A DNA stretch of 64,000 nt. Source: AC-32 sp963704005. GTDB taxonomy: Bacteria; Actinomycetota; Thermoleophilia; Gaiellales; Gaiellaceae. Numbering within the stretch: position 1 is the first letter of the stretch; every line of letters begins with the position of its first letter. The notes under the pieces were generated by a model, which did not search any database, was not told the origin of the DNA, and was given only the letters and a program-made list of their open reading frames with translations. Position numbers and translations under genes: made by a program. Shown in pieces: positions 24,657 to 33,544 of this stretch. The stretch lies in NCBI GenBank assembly GCA_963704005.1, contig CAVPGJ010000003.1, positions 62,001-126,000 on the forward strand, in the 5' to 3' direction.

Positions 24657-26297
24657 TCAGCGCAACCCGGTGATGCGGCCGGTGGAATCGACGTCGATGC
24701 GGAACGCTGCCGGCTCGGCCGGGAGGCCCGGCATCGTCTGCATGTTGCCGCAGAGCGCGACGATCCAGCCGGCGCCGGTGTAGGGCCGCAACTCGCGGAC
24801 CGGGAGCGTGAACCCGATGGGCGTGCCGCCGAGCGAGGCGTCATGCGAGAGCGAGAGGTGCGTCTTCGCGATGCAGACGGGGAGCCGGTCGAGCCCCGCC
24901 GCCGCCAGCGCCTCCGCCTGCCGCGCCGCCGCCGGCGACAGCTCGATCCCTGCGGCGCCGTAGGCACGGCGCGCGACCGCGTCGATCTTGGCCGGAATCG
25001 ACTGGTCCAGCTCATAGAGGGGCCGGACTTCGACCGGCCGCCGAACCGCCTCCATCACGACCTCGGCGAGCTCGACTGCGCCCTCGCCGCCGCGCTCGAA
25101 GCCGTCGTTCTCCTCGACCGCGAGCGCGCCCAGCTCGAGCGAGAGGCTGCGAATCGCGTCCAGCTCGACCCGCTCGTCCCCGGGGAAGCGGTTGATCGCG
25201 ACCACCGGGTCGATCCCGACCTCGCGGACGATGTTCATGTTCGCGGCGAGGTTCTCCGCGCCGCGCTCGATCGCCGGGACGCCGCCGTCGGGATCGCCGC
25301 CGTGATGCTTGAGCGCCTGGGTGGTCGCGACAAGCACGACCGCGCTCGGCGCCAGGCCGCGGTCGCGGCAGACGATGTCCACGAACTTCTCGAAGCCCAT
25401 GTCGGCGCCGAATCCGCTCTCGGTGACGACGACCTCGCCGAGCTTGAGCGCGAGCCGGTCGGCGAGAACCGAGTTGTTCCCGTGCGCGATGTTCGCGAAC
25501 GGTCCGCAGTGGACGAGCGCCGGCCGCCCTTCGAGCGTCTGGACGAGGTTCGGCTTGAGCGCATCGACCAGTAGCGCGGCCATCGAACCGGCCGCGCCGA
25601 GCTGTTCGGCCGTGACCGGTTCGCCTCCGAAGGTGGTCGCGACCGTGATCGCGCCCAGCCGCCGGCGAAGGTCGGCCGCGTCGTCCGAGACGGCGACGAT
25701 CGCCATCACCTCGGAGGCCGCGGTGATGTCGAAGCCCGTTTCGCGCGGTGTCCCGTTGGTGCGGCCACCGAGCCCGACGACCGTCTGGCGCAGCGCCCGG
25801 TCGTCCATGTCGAGGCACCGGCGCCAGCTGATCGCATGCGGGTCGATCCCGAGAGCGTTCCCGTGCAGGAGATGCGCCTCGAGCATCGCCGCGAGCAGGT
25901 TGTTGGCGGCGCCGATCGCGTGGATGTCGCCGGTGAAGTGAAGATTGATCAGGTCCATCGCCGCGAGCTGCGCCAACCCGCCGCCGGTGCCGCCTCCCTT
26001 GATCCCGAAGACCGGGCCGAGCGACGGCTCGCGGAGGCAGAGCACCGGCTGCTCGCCGATCGCTCCCAGCGCCTCGGTCAGCGCGATCGCGGTGGTCGTC
26101 TTGCCCTCGCCGGCCTTGGTCGGCGTCAGCGCGGTGACGCAGACGAGGCGCCCGTCGGGGGCGCCGGCCAGCCGCTCGAGTGCGGAGAGCTCGATCTTCG
26201 CCGCACGACGCCCGTAGGGCTGGAGCTCCTCGGGGAGCAGTCCCAGCCGTTCGCCCAGCTCGGCGGCGGAGTCGGGCGCGTCGGGAAGCACATGCAT
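24657..26297 (-). CDS. fhs: Formate--tetrahydrofolate ligase
   Basis: A 546-aa ATP-dependent enzyme making 10-formyl-THF from formate. The P-loop TPTKAGEGKTTTAIALTEAL is at ~60, followed by LREPSLGPVFGIKGGGTGGG (~88) and the strongly conserved HFTGDIHAIGAANNLLAA (~124). RETGFDITAASEVMAIVAVS and FPGDERVELDAI are also diagnostic. Length is close to the usual 555. ATG 26297 starts the protein. It feeds one-carbon units to purine and methionine synthesis or, run backwards, recovers formate with ATP. It is divergent from the malic enzyme gene (128-bp gap). Confidence 0.95.
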   Translation of the reverse strand: MHVLPDAPDSAAELGERLGLLPEELQPYGRRAAKIELSALERLAGAPDGRLVCVTALTPTKAGEGKTTTAIALTEALGAIGEQPVLCLREPSLGPVFGIKGGGTGGGLAQLAAMDLINLHFTGDIHAIGAANNLLAAMLEAHLLHGNALGIDPHAISWRRCLDMDDRALRQTVVGLGGRTNGTPRETGFDITAASEVMAIVAVSDDAADLRRRLGAITVATTFGGEPVTAEQLGAAGSMAALLVDALKPNLVQTLEGRPALVHCGPFANIAHGNNSVLADRLALKLGEVVVTESGFGADMGFEKFVDIVCRDRGLAPSAVVLVATTQALKHHGGDPDGGVPAIERGAENLAANMNIVREVGIDPVVAINRFPGDERVELDAIRSLSLELGALAVEENDGFERGGEGAVELAEVVMEAVRRPVEVRPLYELDQSIPAKIDAVARRAYGAAGIELSPAAARQAEALAAAGLDRLPVCIAKTHLSLSHDASLGGTPIGFTLPVRELRPYTGAGWIVALCGNMQTMPGLPAEPAAFRIDVDSTGRITGLR

Positions 26298-26425
26298 GAG
26301 GCTAACCTGGCGGGCCGCCTCGCGCGCGCCATCCGGGCGGGCGCTGAGCGGCGTGCGGAAAAGCCGCAGGGAGGTTCGGTGGGGGCGCGGATGGCCGCTC
26401 CGATCACGTGGGCGAGACTCCGGCC

Positions 26426-27844
26426 ATGCACCCGTCAGCCTCTTTCAGCGCCACACTCCGCGTCCACCTCGACAACCAGCCGGGGTCGTTCGCGCGGCTG
26501 GCGAGCGCGATCGGCGAGGCGGGCGGGCTGCTCGGCGCGATCGACCTCGTCAGGGTCGAGCGCGGCAAGAAGGTGCGCGACGTCACCGTGCTCGCCGACG
26601 ACGAGGCGCACATCGAGCGGATCGTCGAGGCCGTCCGCGCGGCCGAGGGGATCGAGGTCGAGCACGTCTCCGACCGGACGTTCCTGCTCCACCTCGGCGG
26701 CAAGCTCGAGGTCACTCCCCGCGCGCCTCTGAAGACGCGTGACGACCTCTCGATGGCCTACACGCCGGGCGTCGCACGCGTCTGCAAGGCGATCGCGGCC
26801 GACCCGGACAAGGTCTGGAACCTGACCATCAAGCAGAACACGGTCGCGGTCGTCACGGACGGCACGGCCGTGCTCGGTCTCGGCGACATCGGCCCGGAGG
26901 CGGCGCTGCCCGTGATGGAGGGCAAGGCGATCCTGTTCAAGGAGTTCGGCGCCATCGACGCCTGGCCGCTCTGCCTGGCGACGACCGACCCGGACGAGAT
27001 CGTGCGCACAGTCGCTGCGGTCGCGCCGGTCTTCGGGGGGATCAACCTCGAGGACATCTCCGCGCCGCGCTGCTTCGAGATCGAGGCGCGCCTGCGCAAG
27101 GAGCTTTCGATCCCGGTCTTCCACGACGACCAGCACGGCACCGCAATCGTCGTCCTCGCCGCCCTGCTCAACGCGCTGCGCGTGGTGGGCAAGCGGCTCG
27201 AGGATGTGCGGATCGCGCTGACCGGCGCCGGGGCGGCCGGGGCGGCGACCGCCCGGATGCTGCTCGCGGCGGGAGCGGGGGAGGTCGTCTGTTGCGACCG
27301 CAAGGGGATCCTGCATCCGAACCGCCCCGGGCTCGACGAGCTGAAGGCGGCCCTGGCGGCCGAGACGGGCCCGCCCCGAGGCGGTACCGCCGACGAGGCG
27401 CTCGCAGGGGCCGACGTTTACATCGGCCTCTCCGCGCCGGGCGCGGTGTCCGTCGAGGGCATTCGCTCGATGGCCGAGCGCGCGATCGTCTTCGCGATGG
27501 CGAACCCGACCCCCGAGATCGCGCCTGAGGAGATCGAGCACCTTGTCGCGGTCGTCGGCACCGGGCGCTCCGACTACCCGAACCAGATCAACAACGTGCT
27601 CGTGTTCCCGGGTGTCTTCCGGGGCGCGCTGGACGTGCGCGCGAATGCGATCACGCGCGAGATGGAGCTCGCCGCCGCGCACGCGCTCTCGTCCGTCGTC
27701 GAGCCCGACCATCTCGGGGCCGACTACGTGATCCCGAGCGTCTTCGACCGCCGGGCCGCGCCCGCGGTCGCCGCGGCCGTCGCCGCTGCCGCCGTCGAGC
27801 ACGGCGTTGCCGGCCGGCCGCACGCGGAGAAGGCCGCCTCGTGA
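26426..27844 (+). CDS. NAD(P)-dependent malic enzyme with N-terminal ACT domain
   Basis: A 472-aa enzyme decarboxylating malate to pyruvate. Residues ~5-80 form an ACT domain (SATLRVHLDNQPGSFARLAS ... EGIEVEHVSDRTFL), a ligand-binding regulatory unit usually sensing amino acids. The catalytic part has LSMAYTPGVARVCKAIA (~110), KEFGAIDAWPLCLATTDPDE (~172), VFHDDQHGTAIVVLAALLNA (~230) and the nucleotide loop ALTGAGAAGAATARMLLAAG (~265). ATG 26426 starts just before the ACT strand; GTG 26408 is an alternative. The stop overlaps the start of the hemerythrin-nitroreductase gene by 4 nt (GTGA), implying coupled expression. Confidence 0.92.
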   Translation: MHPSASFSATLRVHLDNQPGSFARLASAIGEAGGLLGAIDLVRVERGKKVRDVTVLADDEAHIERIVEAVRAAEGIEVEHVSDRTFLLHLGGKLEVTPRAPLKTRDDLSMAYTPGVARVCKAIAADPDKVWNLTIKQNTVAVVTDGTAVLGLGDIGPEAALPVMEGKAILFKEFGAIDAWPLCLATTDPDEIVRTVAAVAPVFGGINLEDISAPRCFEIEARLRKELSIPVFHDDQHGTAIVVLAALLNALRVVGKRLEDVRIALTGAGAAGAATARMLLAAGAGEVVCCDRKGILHPNRPGLDELKAALAAETGPPRGGTADEALAGADVYIGLSAPGAVSVEGIRSMAERAIVFAMANPTPEIAPEEIEHLVAVVGTGRSDYPNQINNVLVFPGVFRGALDVRANAITREMELAAAHALSSVVEPDHLGADYVIPSVFDRRAAPAVAAAVAAAAVEHGVAGRPHAEKAAS

Positions 27845-29310
27845 GCGCGCTCCTGAGCCCGTTTCTCGACGAGCACGCGAAGCTCACGGTCGAGCTGGAG
27901 CGCATCCGCGAGACAGCTGCCGAGCTGCCCTCGCTGTCCGTCGCCGAGCGAAAGCGCCGGATAAAGCGTGTGCTCAGGTTCGTCGAGGGTCGGCTCGCCC
28001 TGCACGCCGAGGCGGAGGAGCTCGAGCTGTACCCGGCCGTTGCGCACCACCTGCGGCACCCGCTGGCGACGGCCGTGATGGTCTTCGACCACGAGCTGAT
28101 GCGGGAGCGCGCGCGGGAGCTGCGCGAGACCGATGCCGAAGACGTCGAGCGGCTGCAGGAGCTGCTCTACGGCCTGCACGCGGTGCTCGACGCCCATTTC
28201 CGCAAGGAGGAGCAGTTCTACCTCCCGCTGCTCGACCGGCCGGACGAGGCTCAGGCCGTCGCCCGCGCGATGCAGAGGGTCGAGCATCCGTCGGGCGAGG
28301 CGGAGCACATCGTCCAGTACGGCCGCTTCGGCTTCCCGCTCAACGGTACGCCGGCCGAGAAGCTCACCTGGGCGGTCGAGCACGCGGTCAAGGCGCCCTC
28401 GAGTCACAACAGCCAGCCGTGGCGCTTCCACGTCGAGGGCGACGTGCTCGAGCTGCGGGCCGACCGCGCTCGCGCGCTGCCCGTCGTCGACCCGCACGAC
28501 CGCGAGCTGACGATCAGCTGCGGCGCAGCGCTCTATTTCCTGCGCGCGGCGTTGCGGGCGGCCGGCGAGACGGCAGCCGTCGAGACGCTGCCCGACCCCG
28601 CCGACCCCGATCTGCTGGCGCGGATCACGCTCGATGCGCCCGCCGAGGCGTCGCATCGCGAGCGGCAGGTCTTCTGGGCGATGCGCGCGCGGCGGACGAA
28701 CCGGTTCCGCTACGAGAAGCGCGAGGCTCCGCCGCAACTCCTGCACGAGCTCGTGCAGGCGGCAGAGGAAGAGGACGCGCAGCTCGACGTCGTGGAGGGA
28801 CACGACGAGCGCGCGCGCCTCGCCGAGCTCGTGGCGAAGGCGGACCGCCTCCAGAGCGACGACAAGAGCTTCCGGCGGGAGCTCGCGGCGTGGATCCATC
28901 CGAACCGCTCCCGCTCGGCTGACGGCATGCCGATTTCGACGGTCGAGATGCCCGACCTGGCTTCCAAGCTCGGGCCCTTCGCCGTCCGCACCTTCGACTG
29001 GGGCCACGGCCGCGCAGCCAGGGACGAGCAGCTCGCGCTCGGCTCCCCGGTGCTGGCAGTTCTCTCCACGGATGGCGACGAGCCGCGCGACTGGCTCGCA
29101 GCCGGGCAGGCGCTCGGCCGCGTCCTCCTGTGGGCGACGGTCGACGACGTGGTCGCTTCGTTCCTCAACCAGCCGGTCGAGGTCGAGGAGCTGCGCGGCG
29201 AGGTCGCGGAGCTGGCCGGCGGCGGCACCCCGCAGCTCGTGCTGCGGATGGGCTTCGGCAGGCTCGTTCCGCCGACCCGGCGCCGGCCGGTCGCCGAGAT
29301 CCTCTCCTAG
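27841..29310 (+). CDS. Hemerythrin-like domain fused to an Acg-type nitroreductase
   Basis: A 489-aa two-domain protein. Residues ~1-150 are a hemerythrin HHE four-helix bundle with iron-ligand-like residues in DEHAKLTVELERI, LHAEAEELELYPAV, VFDHELMRERA and HFRKEEQFYLPLL. Residues ~165-489 resemble the Acg/Rv3131 branch of nitroreductases: VEHAVKAPSSHNSQPWRFHV, MRARRTNRFRYEKRE and LGSPVLAVLSTDGDEPRDWL. Acg-type proteins bind FMN but have a covered active site and are linked to dormancy and nitrosative stress in mycobacteria. Joining a di-iron O2/NO sensor to a flavin domain suggests redox sensing or electron transfer. It is translationally coupled to the malic enzyme, a possible NAD(P)H source. 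Confidence 0.85.
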   Translation: MSALLSPFLDEHAKLTVELERIRETAAELPSLSVAERKRRIKRVLRFVEGRLALHAEAEELELYPAVAHHLRHPLATAVMVFDHELMRERARELRETDAEDVERLQELLYGLHAVLDAHFRKEEQFYLPLLDRPDEAQAVARAMQRVEHPSGEAEHIVQYGRFGFPLNGTPAEKLTWAVEHAVKAPSSHNSQPWRFHVEGDVLELRADRARALPVVDPHDRELTISCGAALYFLRAALRAAGETAAVETLPDPADPDLLARITLDAPAEASHRERQVFWAMRARRTNRFRYEKREAPPQLLHELVQAAEEEDAQLDVVEGHDERARLAELVAKADRLQSDDKSFRRELAAWIHPNRSRSADGMPISTVEMPDLASKLGPFAVRTFDWGHGRAARDEQLALGSPVLAVLSTDGDEPRDWLAAGQALGRVLLWATVDDVVASFLNQPVEVEELRGEVAELAGGGTPQLVLRMGFGRLVPPTRRRPVAEILS

Positions 29311-30167
29311 AAGGCAGCGCTGACCGAGAGCGGGCCCGGGGCCAGGTGGAGCGCGTCGGCGATCGCCACGTAGATATCGCTGCCACGAAGCGAGTAACGG
29401 CGGTCGAAGTCGACCGCCCCGTTCACCTCCAGGACCGTCAGTCCGCGGGTGGTCGTGAACAGGTCCACTCCGACCAGGTCGGCGCCGACGGCCGCGGCCG
29501 CCGCGATCGCGAGCGCGAAGCCGTCGGGAGATGGCGGTGCCGCCCGGAGGGAGCCTCCGAGCGAGATGTTCGTGCGCCATTCGCCCGGCCGCGCGACCCG
29601 CTCGGCCGCGCCGACCGCGGCTCCGGCAGCGACGATCACGCGAAGGTCGTAACCGGGCGAGGGCAGCAGCTCCTGGACGACCGCGCCGCCGGCGCGAAAC
29701 CAGCTCCGGGTGGCGAGGACCGCGAGACACGCCTCGCGCTCGTCGGGCGTGCGGCAGCGAAAGACGTCCCGGCCCCAGCTGCCGAAACGCGGCTTCACCA
29801 CGTACGGAAGCGGGAGCAGCCGCACGTCGCCGGGCGACTCGGCCAGCACCGCCGGCGGGTGCGGCAGTCCTGCCGCCGTGAGGCGCGCGTCTGTGAGGAG
29901 CTTGTCGTGCGCCACCCGCAGGCTCGGCGCCGGATTCAGCACGGTCACGCCGTTCAACTCGAGCCAGTCGAGCACCTGCAGGCCCGGCTCGATGCCGTCG
30001 AGGCTCTGCAGGACGTCGAGCCGAGCGAGCGCCAAGTCGCCGGCGGCCAGCTCTGGCAGTGCGTCCGCCGGAGGGATCAGGCGGGCCTCGATTCCGAGCG
30101 CCCGCCAGCCATCGACGAGCTCGAGGCTCCCCCTGTGCGGGTAGCCGACGACGGCGATCGCGCTCAT
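29307..30167 (-). CDS. ATP-grasp ligase (RimK-like)
   Basis: A 286-aa protein with a RimK-type ATP-grasp fold: N-terminal VVGYPHRGSLELVDGWRALG, then NPAPSLRVAHDKLLTDARLT (~95), PLPYVVKPRFGSWGRDVFRC (~125), EWRTNISLGGSLR and VGVDLFTTTRGLTVLEVNGA with the metal-binding Glu/Asn (~250). Such enzymes ligate an amino acid or glutamate to an acyl acceptor. The acceptor is unknown; no lysine- or F420-type biosynthesis genes adjoin. It starts at ATG 30167, 5 bp after the CBS gene on the same strand, and overlaps the convergent nitroreductase end by 4 bp. Confidence 0.82.
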   Translation of the reverse strand: MSAIAVVGYPHRGSLELVDGWRALGIEARLIPPADALPELAAGDLALARLDVLQSLDGIEPGLQVLDWLELNGVTVLNPAPSLRVAHDKLLTDARLTAAGLPHPPAVLAESPGDVRLLPLPYVVKPRFGSWGRDVFRCRTPDEREACLAVLATRSWFRAGGAVVQELLPSPGYDLRVIVAAGAAVGAAERVARPGEWRTNISLGGSLRAAPPSPDGFALAIAAAAAVGADLVGVDLFTTTRGLTVLEVNGAVDFDRRYSLRGSDIYVAIADALHLAPGPLSVSAAF

Positions 30168-30172
30168 GGCGG

Positions 30173-30622
30173 TTACGCCGTTTGGGCCAGGATCCGGGCG
30201 ACGTCGAGCGTCGAGAGGACGCCCACCGGCCGGGCCGAGCCGGGCTCGGCGACGACGAGATGGGCGATCTCGTGCTCGCTCATCAGCTGGGCGGCGCGTG
30301 CGAGCGTGTCGTCGGGCGCGACCATCACGACGGGCGTGACCGCGGTCCCGCCGGCGGTCCGCTCTTCGAGGTCGCCGACGCTTGCCGCGCTGACGAGATC
30401 GAGATCGGAGACGACGCCCCACAGCTGCGCGCCTTCGACGTCGTCGGACTCCTCGCCGAAGACGACGACAGCGTGGATCCGGTAGCTCGCCATCATCCGC
30501 GCGACTGTCGCCAGCGGTGTCTCGAGCGGGCAGGTGAGGACGCCGGGGTGCATTGCATCCGCCACCGCGACCTGCGCGAGCGACGGCCCTGTTCGGCTGC
30601 TCTCGAGCATCTGTTGGCTCAT
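30173..30622 (-). CDS. Two-CBS-domain protein
   Basis: A 149-aa CBS pair: MHPGVLTCPLETPLATVARM (~22) with WGVVSDLDLVSAASV, and VMVAPDDTLARAAQLMSEHE (~95) with GVLSTLDVARIL. The ATG at 30622 is preferred over an upstream extension because AAGGAGG stands 8 nt before it, one of the few strong Shine-Dalgarno sites in the window. Nucleotide binding is expected from the family. It shares a transcript with the ATP-grasp gene, whose activity it may regulate. Confidence 0.88.
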   Translation of the reverse strand: MSQQMLESSRTGPSLAQVAVADAMHPGVLTCPLETPLATVARMMASYRIHAVVVFGEESDDVEGAQLWGVVSDLDLVSAASVGDLEERTAGGTAVTPVVMVAPDDTLARAAQLMSEHEIAHLVVAEPGSARPVGVLSTLDVARILAQTA

Positions 30623-30715
30623 GGTTTGCACCTCCTTCGCGTTCACTTTCGCGCACGCGCGGCACCCGGGCATCGGGGGCGAGCCCGGGTGCTGCTACGG
30701 GAAACCCGCAAAAAA

Positions 30716-32851
30716 TCAGATGTTCTCGGTTGCGGTCTCCGGAGCGCGCTCGCGCGGCAGGAAGAGCAGCGGCCGGGCCCACTGCGGCATCCACCAGTTG
30801 GCCTGCCCGAGCAGGCGCATCAGCGCCGGCACGAGCAGCGCGCGGATCACGGTGGCGTCGAAGATGATCCCGGCCGCGAGGCCGATCGCGAACGGCTTGA
30901 TCTCGTAGCCCGGGCTCGAGGAGAGCACGAGGAACGCGAAGAACAGGATCAGCGCGGCGCTGGTGACGAGCTTCCCGGTGCGCGCCAGGCCGAGCTCGAT
31001 CGCCTGGTTGGTCGAGCCCGTCTCGTCGTAGGCCTCGCGCATGCGCGAGAGCATGAAGACCTCGTAGTCCATCGAGAGGCCGTACAGGAACGCGAAGATC
31101 ATCAGCGGGATCCAGGCCGGAATCGCCTGCGTCGCGCTGATGCCCCACAACGACGAGCCGTGGCCCTCCTGGAAGATGAAGACGACGATCCCGTAGGCGG
31201 CCGCCAGCGAGAGGAGGTTGAGGATCACCGCCTTGATCGGCAGGACGATCGAGCGGAAGGCCCGCGCGAGGAGGATCAGCGTCACGATCAGCACGAACGC
31301 GAGCACGTAGCCGAAGTTCCCGTAGATCGCGTGGATGAAGTCGCGGTCGACCGCGGGGGTGCCGCCGAGCGACGCCCGGGTGCCCTCCAGGCTCGTGTTG
31401 ACTCGGTTGATCACGCCCTGGATCCCCGGCGCCGCGCCGTCGATCGCCGGGAACGCCTCGACGATCGAGCTGCCGTTGCGGTGCCAGGTGCTCGGTGCGA
31501 CGACGCCCGCCAGTCCGTCCACGCTGCGCACCTGCGCCGCGATCCGCTGCGGGTTCCCGCCGGGCTTGACGAGGATGTTGAACGGCTTCATCACGCCCGG
31601 GCTGATCCCGGCCGAGGCGAGGGCGTCGCGCCCGGCGATGGCGGTGCCCGTGCCGGGGAAATTCTTCAGCTGTGCTTCGTTGGGCACGAGCTGCGTGCCG
31701 ATGCCGGCGAGTACCAGCACGATCGCCATTCCCACGCCGGCCACGCGCCAGGGGTGCCTGAGCACGAGACGCGCCCAGCGGCCCCAGAGCCCGTCCTCGG
31801 GATGGCCCTTGTCGGCGAACCGCTTCGGCATCACCCGGACGCTGTTGATCCGCGTGCCGAGCACCGCGAGCATCGCAGGCAGCAGCGTGATCGCCGCCGT
31901 CACCGAGACGATCGGGATCAGCATCCCGCCGAGGCCCATCGAGCGGATGAACGGCAGCGGCAGCACGATCAGCGACAGCAGTCCAATGGCGACCGTGGTG
32001 CCGGAGACGATCACCGAGCGGCCGGCGTGCGTCATCGTCTCGACGAGCGCGGTCTCGACGTCCTCGCCCTCGCGCAGCTCGTCGCGGAAGCGGAAGATCA
32101 TCAGCAGCGCGTAGTCGATCGCGACACCCAGGCCGACGAGCGCGATCAGGAACTGGACGATGATCGAGACGTTCGTCAGGTAGGTCAGCCCCCAGACGAG
32201 CGTGAAGGTGTTGAGGATCGCGGCGACCGCGACCACGATCGGCATCAGCACCGCGGGCAGGGTCCCGAAGACGAAGAGGAGGATCACCAGCGCGCCGAGG
32301 CCGCCGATCATCGCCTCGAAGAGCACGCCCGGCCCGCCGCTCGAGCCGTTCGAGCTCGCCTCTTCGAGCGGGTCGTGGCCGGTGACGTTCACGGTCGTGC
32401 CCGCGGGCAGGCCGGCGGCCGCGAGCTTCTGCGTCTCCTTGGCGCCGCTCGTGCTGCTGAACTTGGCCAGGCCGGGCGGGTAGACCTCCATGAAGGTCGC
32501 GTGCCGGTCGCGAGAGACGAAGGCGCTGCTGCCGGTCGAGAAGTACGAGCTCGTCAGCGCGCCCGGGTTCGCCCGCGCCACGCGCTGCGTCGCCGCGCGG
32601 ATCGCGCCGCTCTTCGTCGCGTCGCCGTTCGTGTGGAAGACGACCACGTTGGGCGGGCGGACGCCGACGCCGAAGGTCTTCAGCGTGCGCTGGCTGGTTT
32701 CGTAGGCGGAACGGCCGGGAATCGAGAAGCTCTGGTACCAGCGCTTCGAGACCTGCCCGGCGGCGTAGCCGCCGAAGAGGGTGAGCACGAGCCAGGCGAC
32801 GATGACCTTCCAGCGATGGCGAGCGACGACGTGTGCGAGCCGAGCGAGCAA
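30716..32851 (-). CDS. MmpL-family RND transporter
   Basis: A 711-aa membrane protein with two MMPL repeats. The first membrane helix (HRWKVIVAWLVLTLFGGYAA) leads to an external loop of ~150 residues. A block of five helices with GLGVAIDYALLMIFRFRDEL (~245, the conserved proton-path Asp-Tyr) and a second set with FLYGLSMDYEVFMLSRMREA (~590) follow. These are the RND hallmark residues of lipid or drug exporters. TTG 32851 is the start, with GGAGGAGAGGAG 6 nt upstream. It is divergent from the TetR gene and very likely controlled by it. Substrate unknown. Confidence 0.92.
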   Translation of the reverse strand: MLARLAHVVARHRWKVIVAWLVLTLFGGYAAGQVSKRWYQSFSIPGRSAYETSQRTLKTFGVGVRPPNVVVFHTNGDATKSGAIRAATQRVARANPGALTSSYFSTGSSAFVSRDRHATFMEVYPPGLAKFSSTSGAKETQKLAAAGLPAGTTVNVTGHDPLEEASSNGSSGGPGVLFEAMIGGLGALVILLFVFGTLPAVLMPIVVAVAAILNTFTLVWGLTYLTNVSIIVQFLIALVGLGVAIDYALLMIFRFRDELREGEDVETALVETMTHAGRSVIVSGTTVAIGLLSLIVLPLPFIRSMGLGGMLIPIVSVTAAITLLPAMLAVLGTRINSVRVMPKRFADKGHPEDGLWGRWARLVLRHPWRVAGVGMAIVLVLAGIGTQLVPNEAQLKNFPGTGTAIAGRDALASAGISPGVMKPFNILVKPGGNPQRIAAQVRSVDGLAGVVAPSTWHRNGSSIVEAFPAIDGAAPGIQGVINRVNTSLEGTRASLGGTPAVDRDFIHAIYGNFGYVLAFVLIVTLILLARAFRSIVLPIKAVILNLLSLAAAYGIVVFIFQEGHGSSLWGISATQAIPAWIPLMIFAFLYGLSMDYEVFMLSRMREAYDETGSTNQAIELGLARTGKLVTSAALILFFAFLVLSSSPGYEIKPFAIGLAAGIIFDATVIRALLVPALMRLLGQANWWMPQWARPLLFLPRERAPETATENI

Positions 32852-32883
32852 GCGGTTCTCCTCTCCTCCGATGGCGTCAACAA

Positions 32884-32917
32884 GTTACAGCAACTAGAAC
32901 TTTTCTGCAAATGTAAC
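32884..32917. promoter_or_regulatory. Inverted repeat GTTACA...TGTAAC between mmpL and tetR genes
   Basis: GTTACA (32884-32889) and TGTAAC (32912-32917) are exact inverted repeats around 22 AT-rich bases in the 87-bp divergent gap. The position fits the operator of the adjacent TetR repressor. Confidence 0.5.
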
Positions 32918-32925
32918 GATTCGAC

Positions 32926-32931
32926 TACAAT
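32926..32931 (+). promoter_or_regulatory. -10 element TACAAT of a leaderless promoter
   Basis: TACAAT ends 7 nt before ATG 32939 and overlaps the alternative ATG 32930, so it argues for the downstream start and a leaderless mRNA. Confidence 0.5.
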
Positions 32932-32938
32932 GAGACCG

Positions 32939-33544
32939 ATGGGCCTGCGAGAGACAAAGAAGCTGCGAACCCGTCAGGAGATCGCAGAGAAGGCGATGGG
33001 GCTGTTCGTCAAGCGCGGCTTCGATCACGTCACCGTAGCCGAAGTCGCAGCGGCGGCCGAGGTTTCCGAAAAGACCGTTTACAACTACTTCCCGACCAAG
33101 GAGGACCTCTTCTTCGACGAGGTCCCCGACCGGGAGCGAGCGCTCGTCGAGGCGGTCCGGAACCGCCGCCCCGGAGAGTCGGTCGCGGCGGCGCTCGAGC
33201 GCCTGCAGGCCGCCGGCTGCGGGAGGCTCTGCAGCAGGGGCTTCGCGACCTTCGCGCGGATCATCGAGGAGTCGCCGGCTCTCCAGGCCAAGGAGCTGGA
33301 GGTCATGGCGCGCTTCACCGACGCGCTCGCCGGCGCCATCCAGAGCGAGCTCGGAGTCGACGAGCTCGACGCGAAGGTCGCGGCCAACGTCCTCGTCACC
33401 GTCCAGTGGCAGCACTTCCGCAACGCGCGGGCGCACGCGCTGGCCGGGCGGAACGGCCCCGCAGCAGAGCGCAAGCTCCGTTCTGAGCTGAAGCGCGCCT
33501 ATCGGCTGCTGGAGCACGGGCTCGCCCAGCTCGAGCACGCCTAG
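32939..33544 (+). CDS. TetR-family transcriptional regulator
   Basis: A 201-aa regulator. The N-terminal HTH reads KLRTRQEIAEKAMGLFVKRG then FDHVTVAEVAAAAEVSEKTV and YNYFPTKEDLFF, the standard TetR DNA-binding domain. The C-terminal ligand domain (~60-200) contains ESVAAALERLQAAGCGR and VTVQWQHFRNARAHALAG. ATG 32939 is chosen over 32930 because TACAAT at 32926 would be the -10. It probably represses the divergent MmpL transporter through the GTTACA/TGTAAC repeat and itself, with the exported compound as ligand. Confidence 0.92.
   Translation: MGLRETKKLRTRQEIAEKAMGLFVKRGFDHVTVAEVAAAAEVSEKTVYNYFPTKEDLFFDEVPDRERALVEAVRNRRPGESVAAALERLQAAGCGRLCSRGFATFARIIEESPALQAKELEVMARFTDALAGAIQSELGVDELDAKVAANVLVTVQWQHFRNARAHALAGRNGPAAERKLRSELKRAYRLLEHGLAQLEHA

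Noticed and set aside
30059..32930. A very long plus-strand frame reaching into the TetR gene
   Set aside because: It is antisense to the ATP-grasp, CBS and MmpL genes; only the TetR part from 32939 is real.
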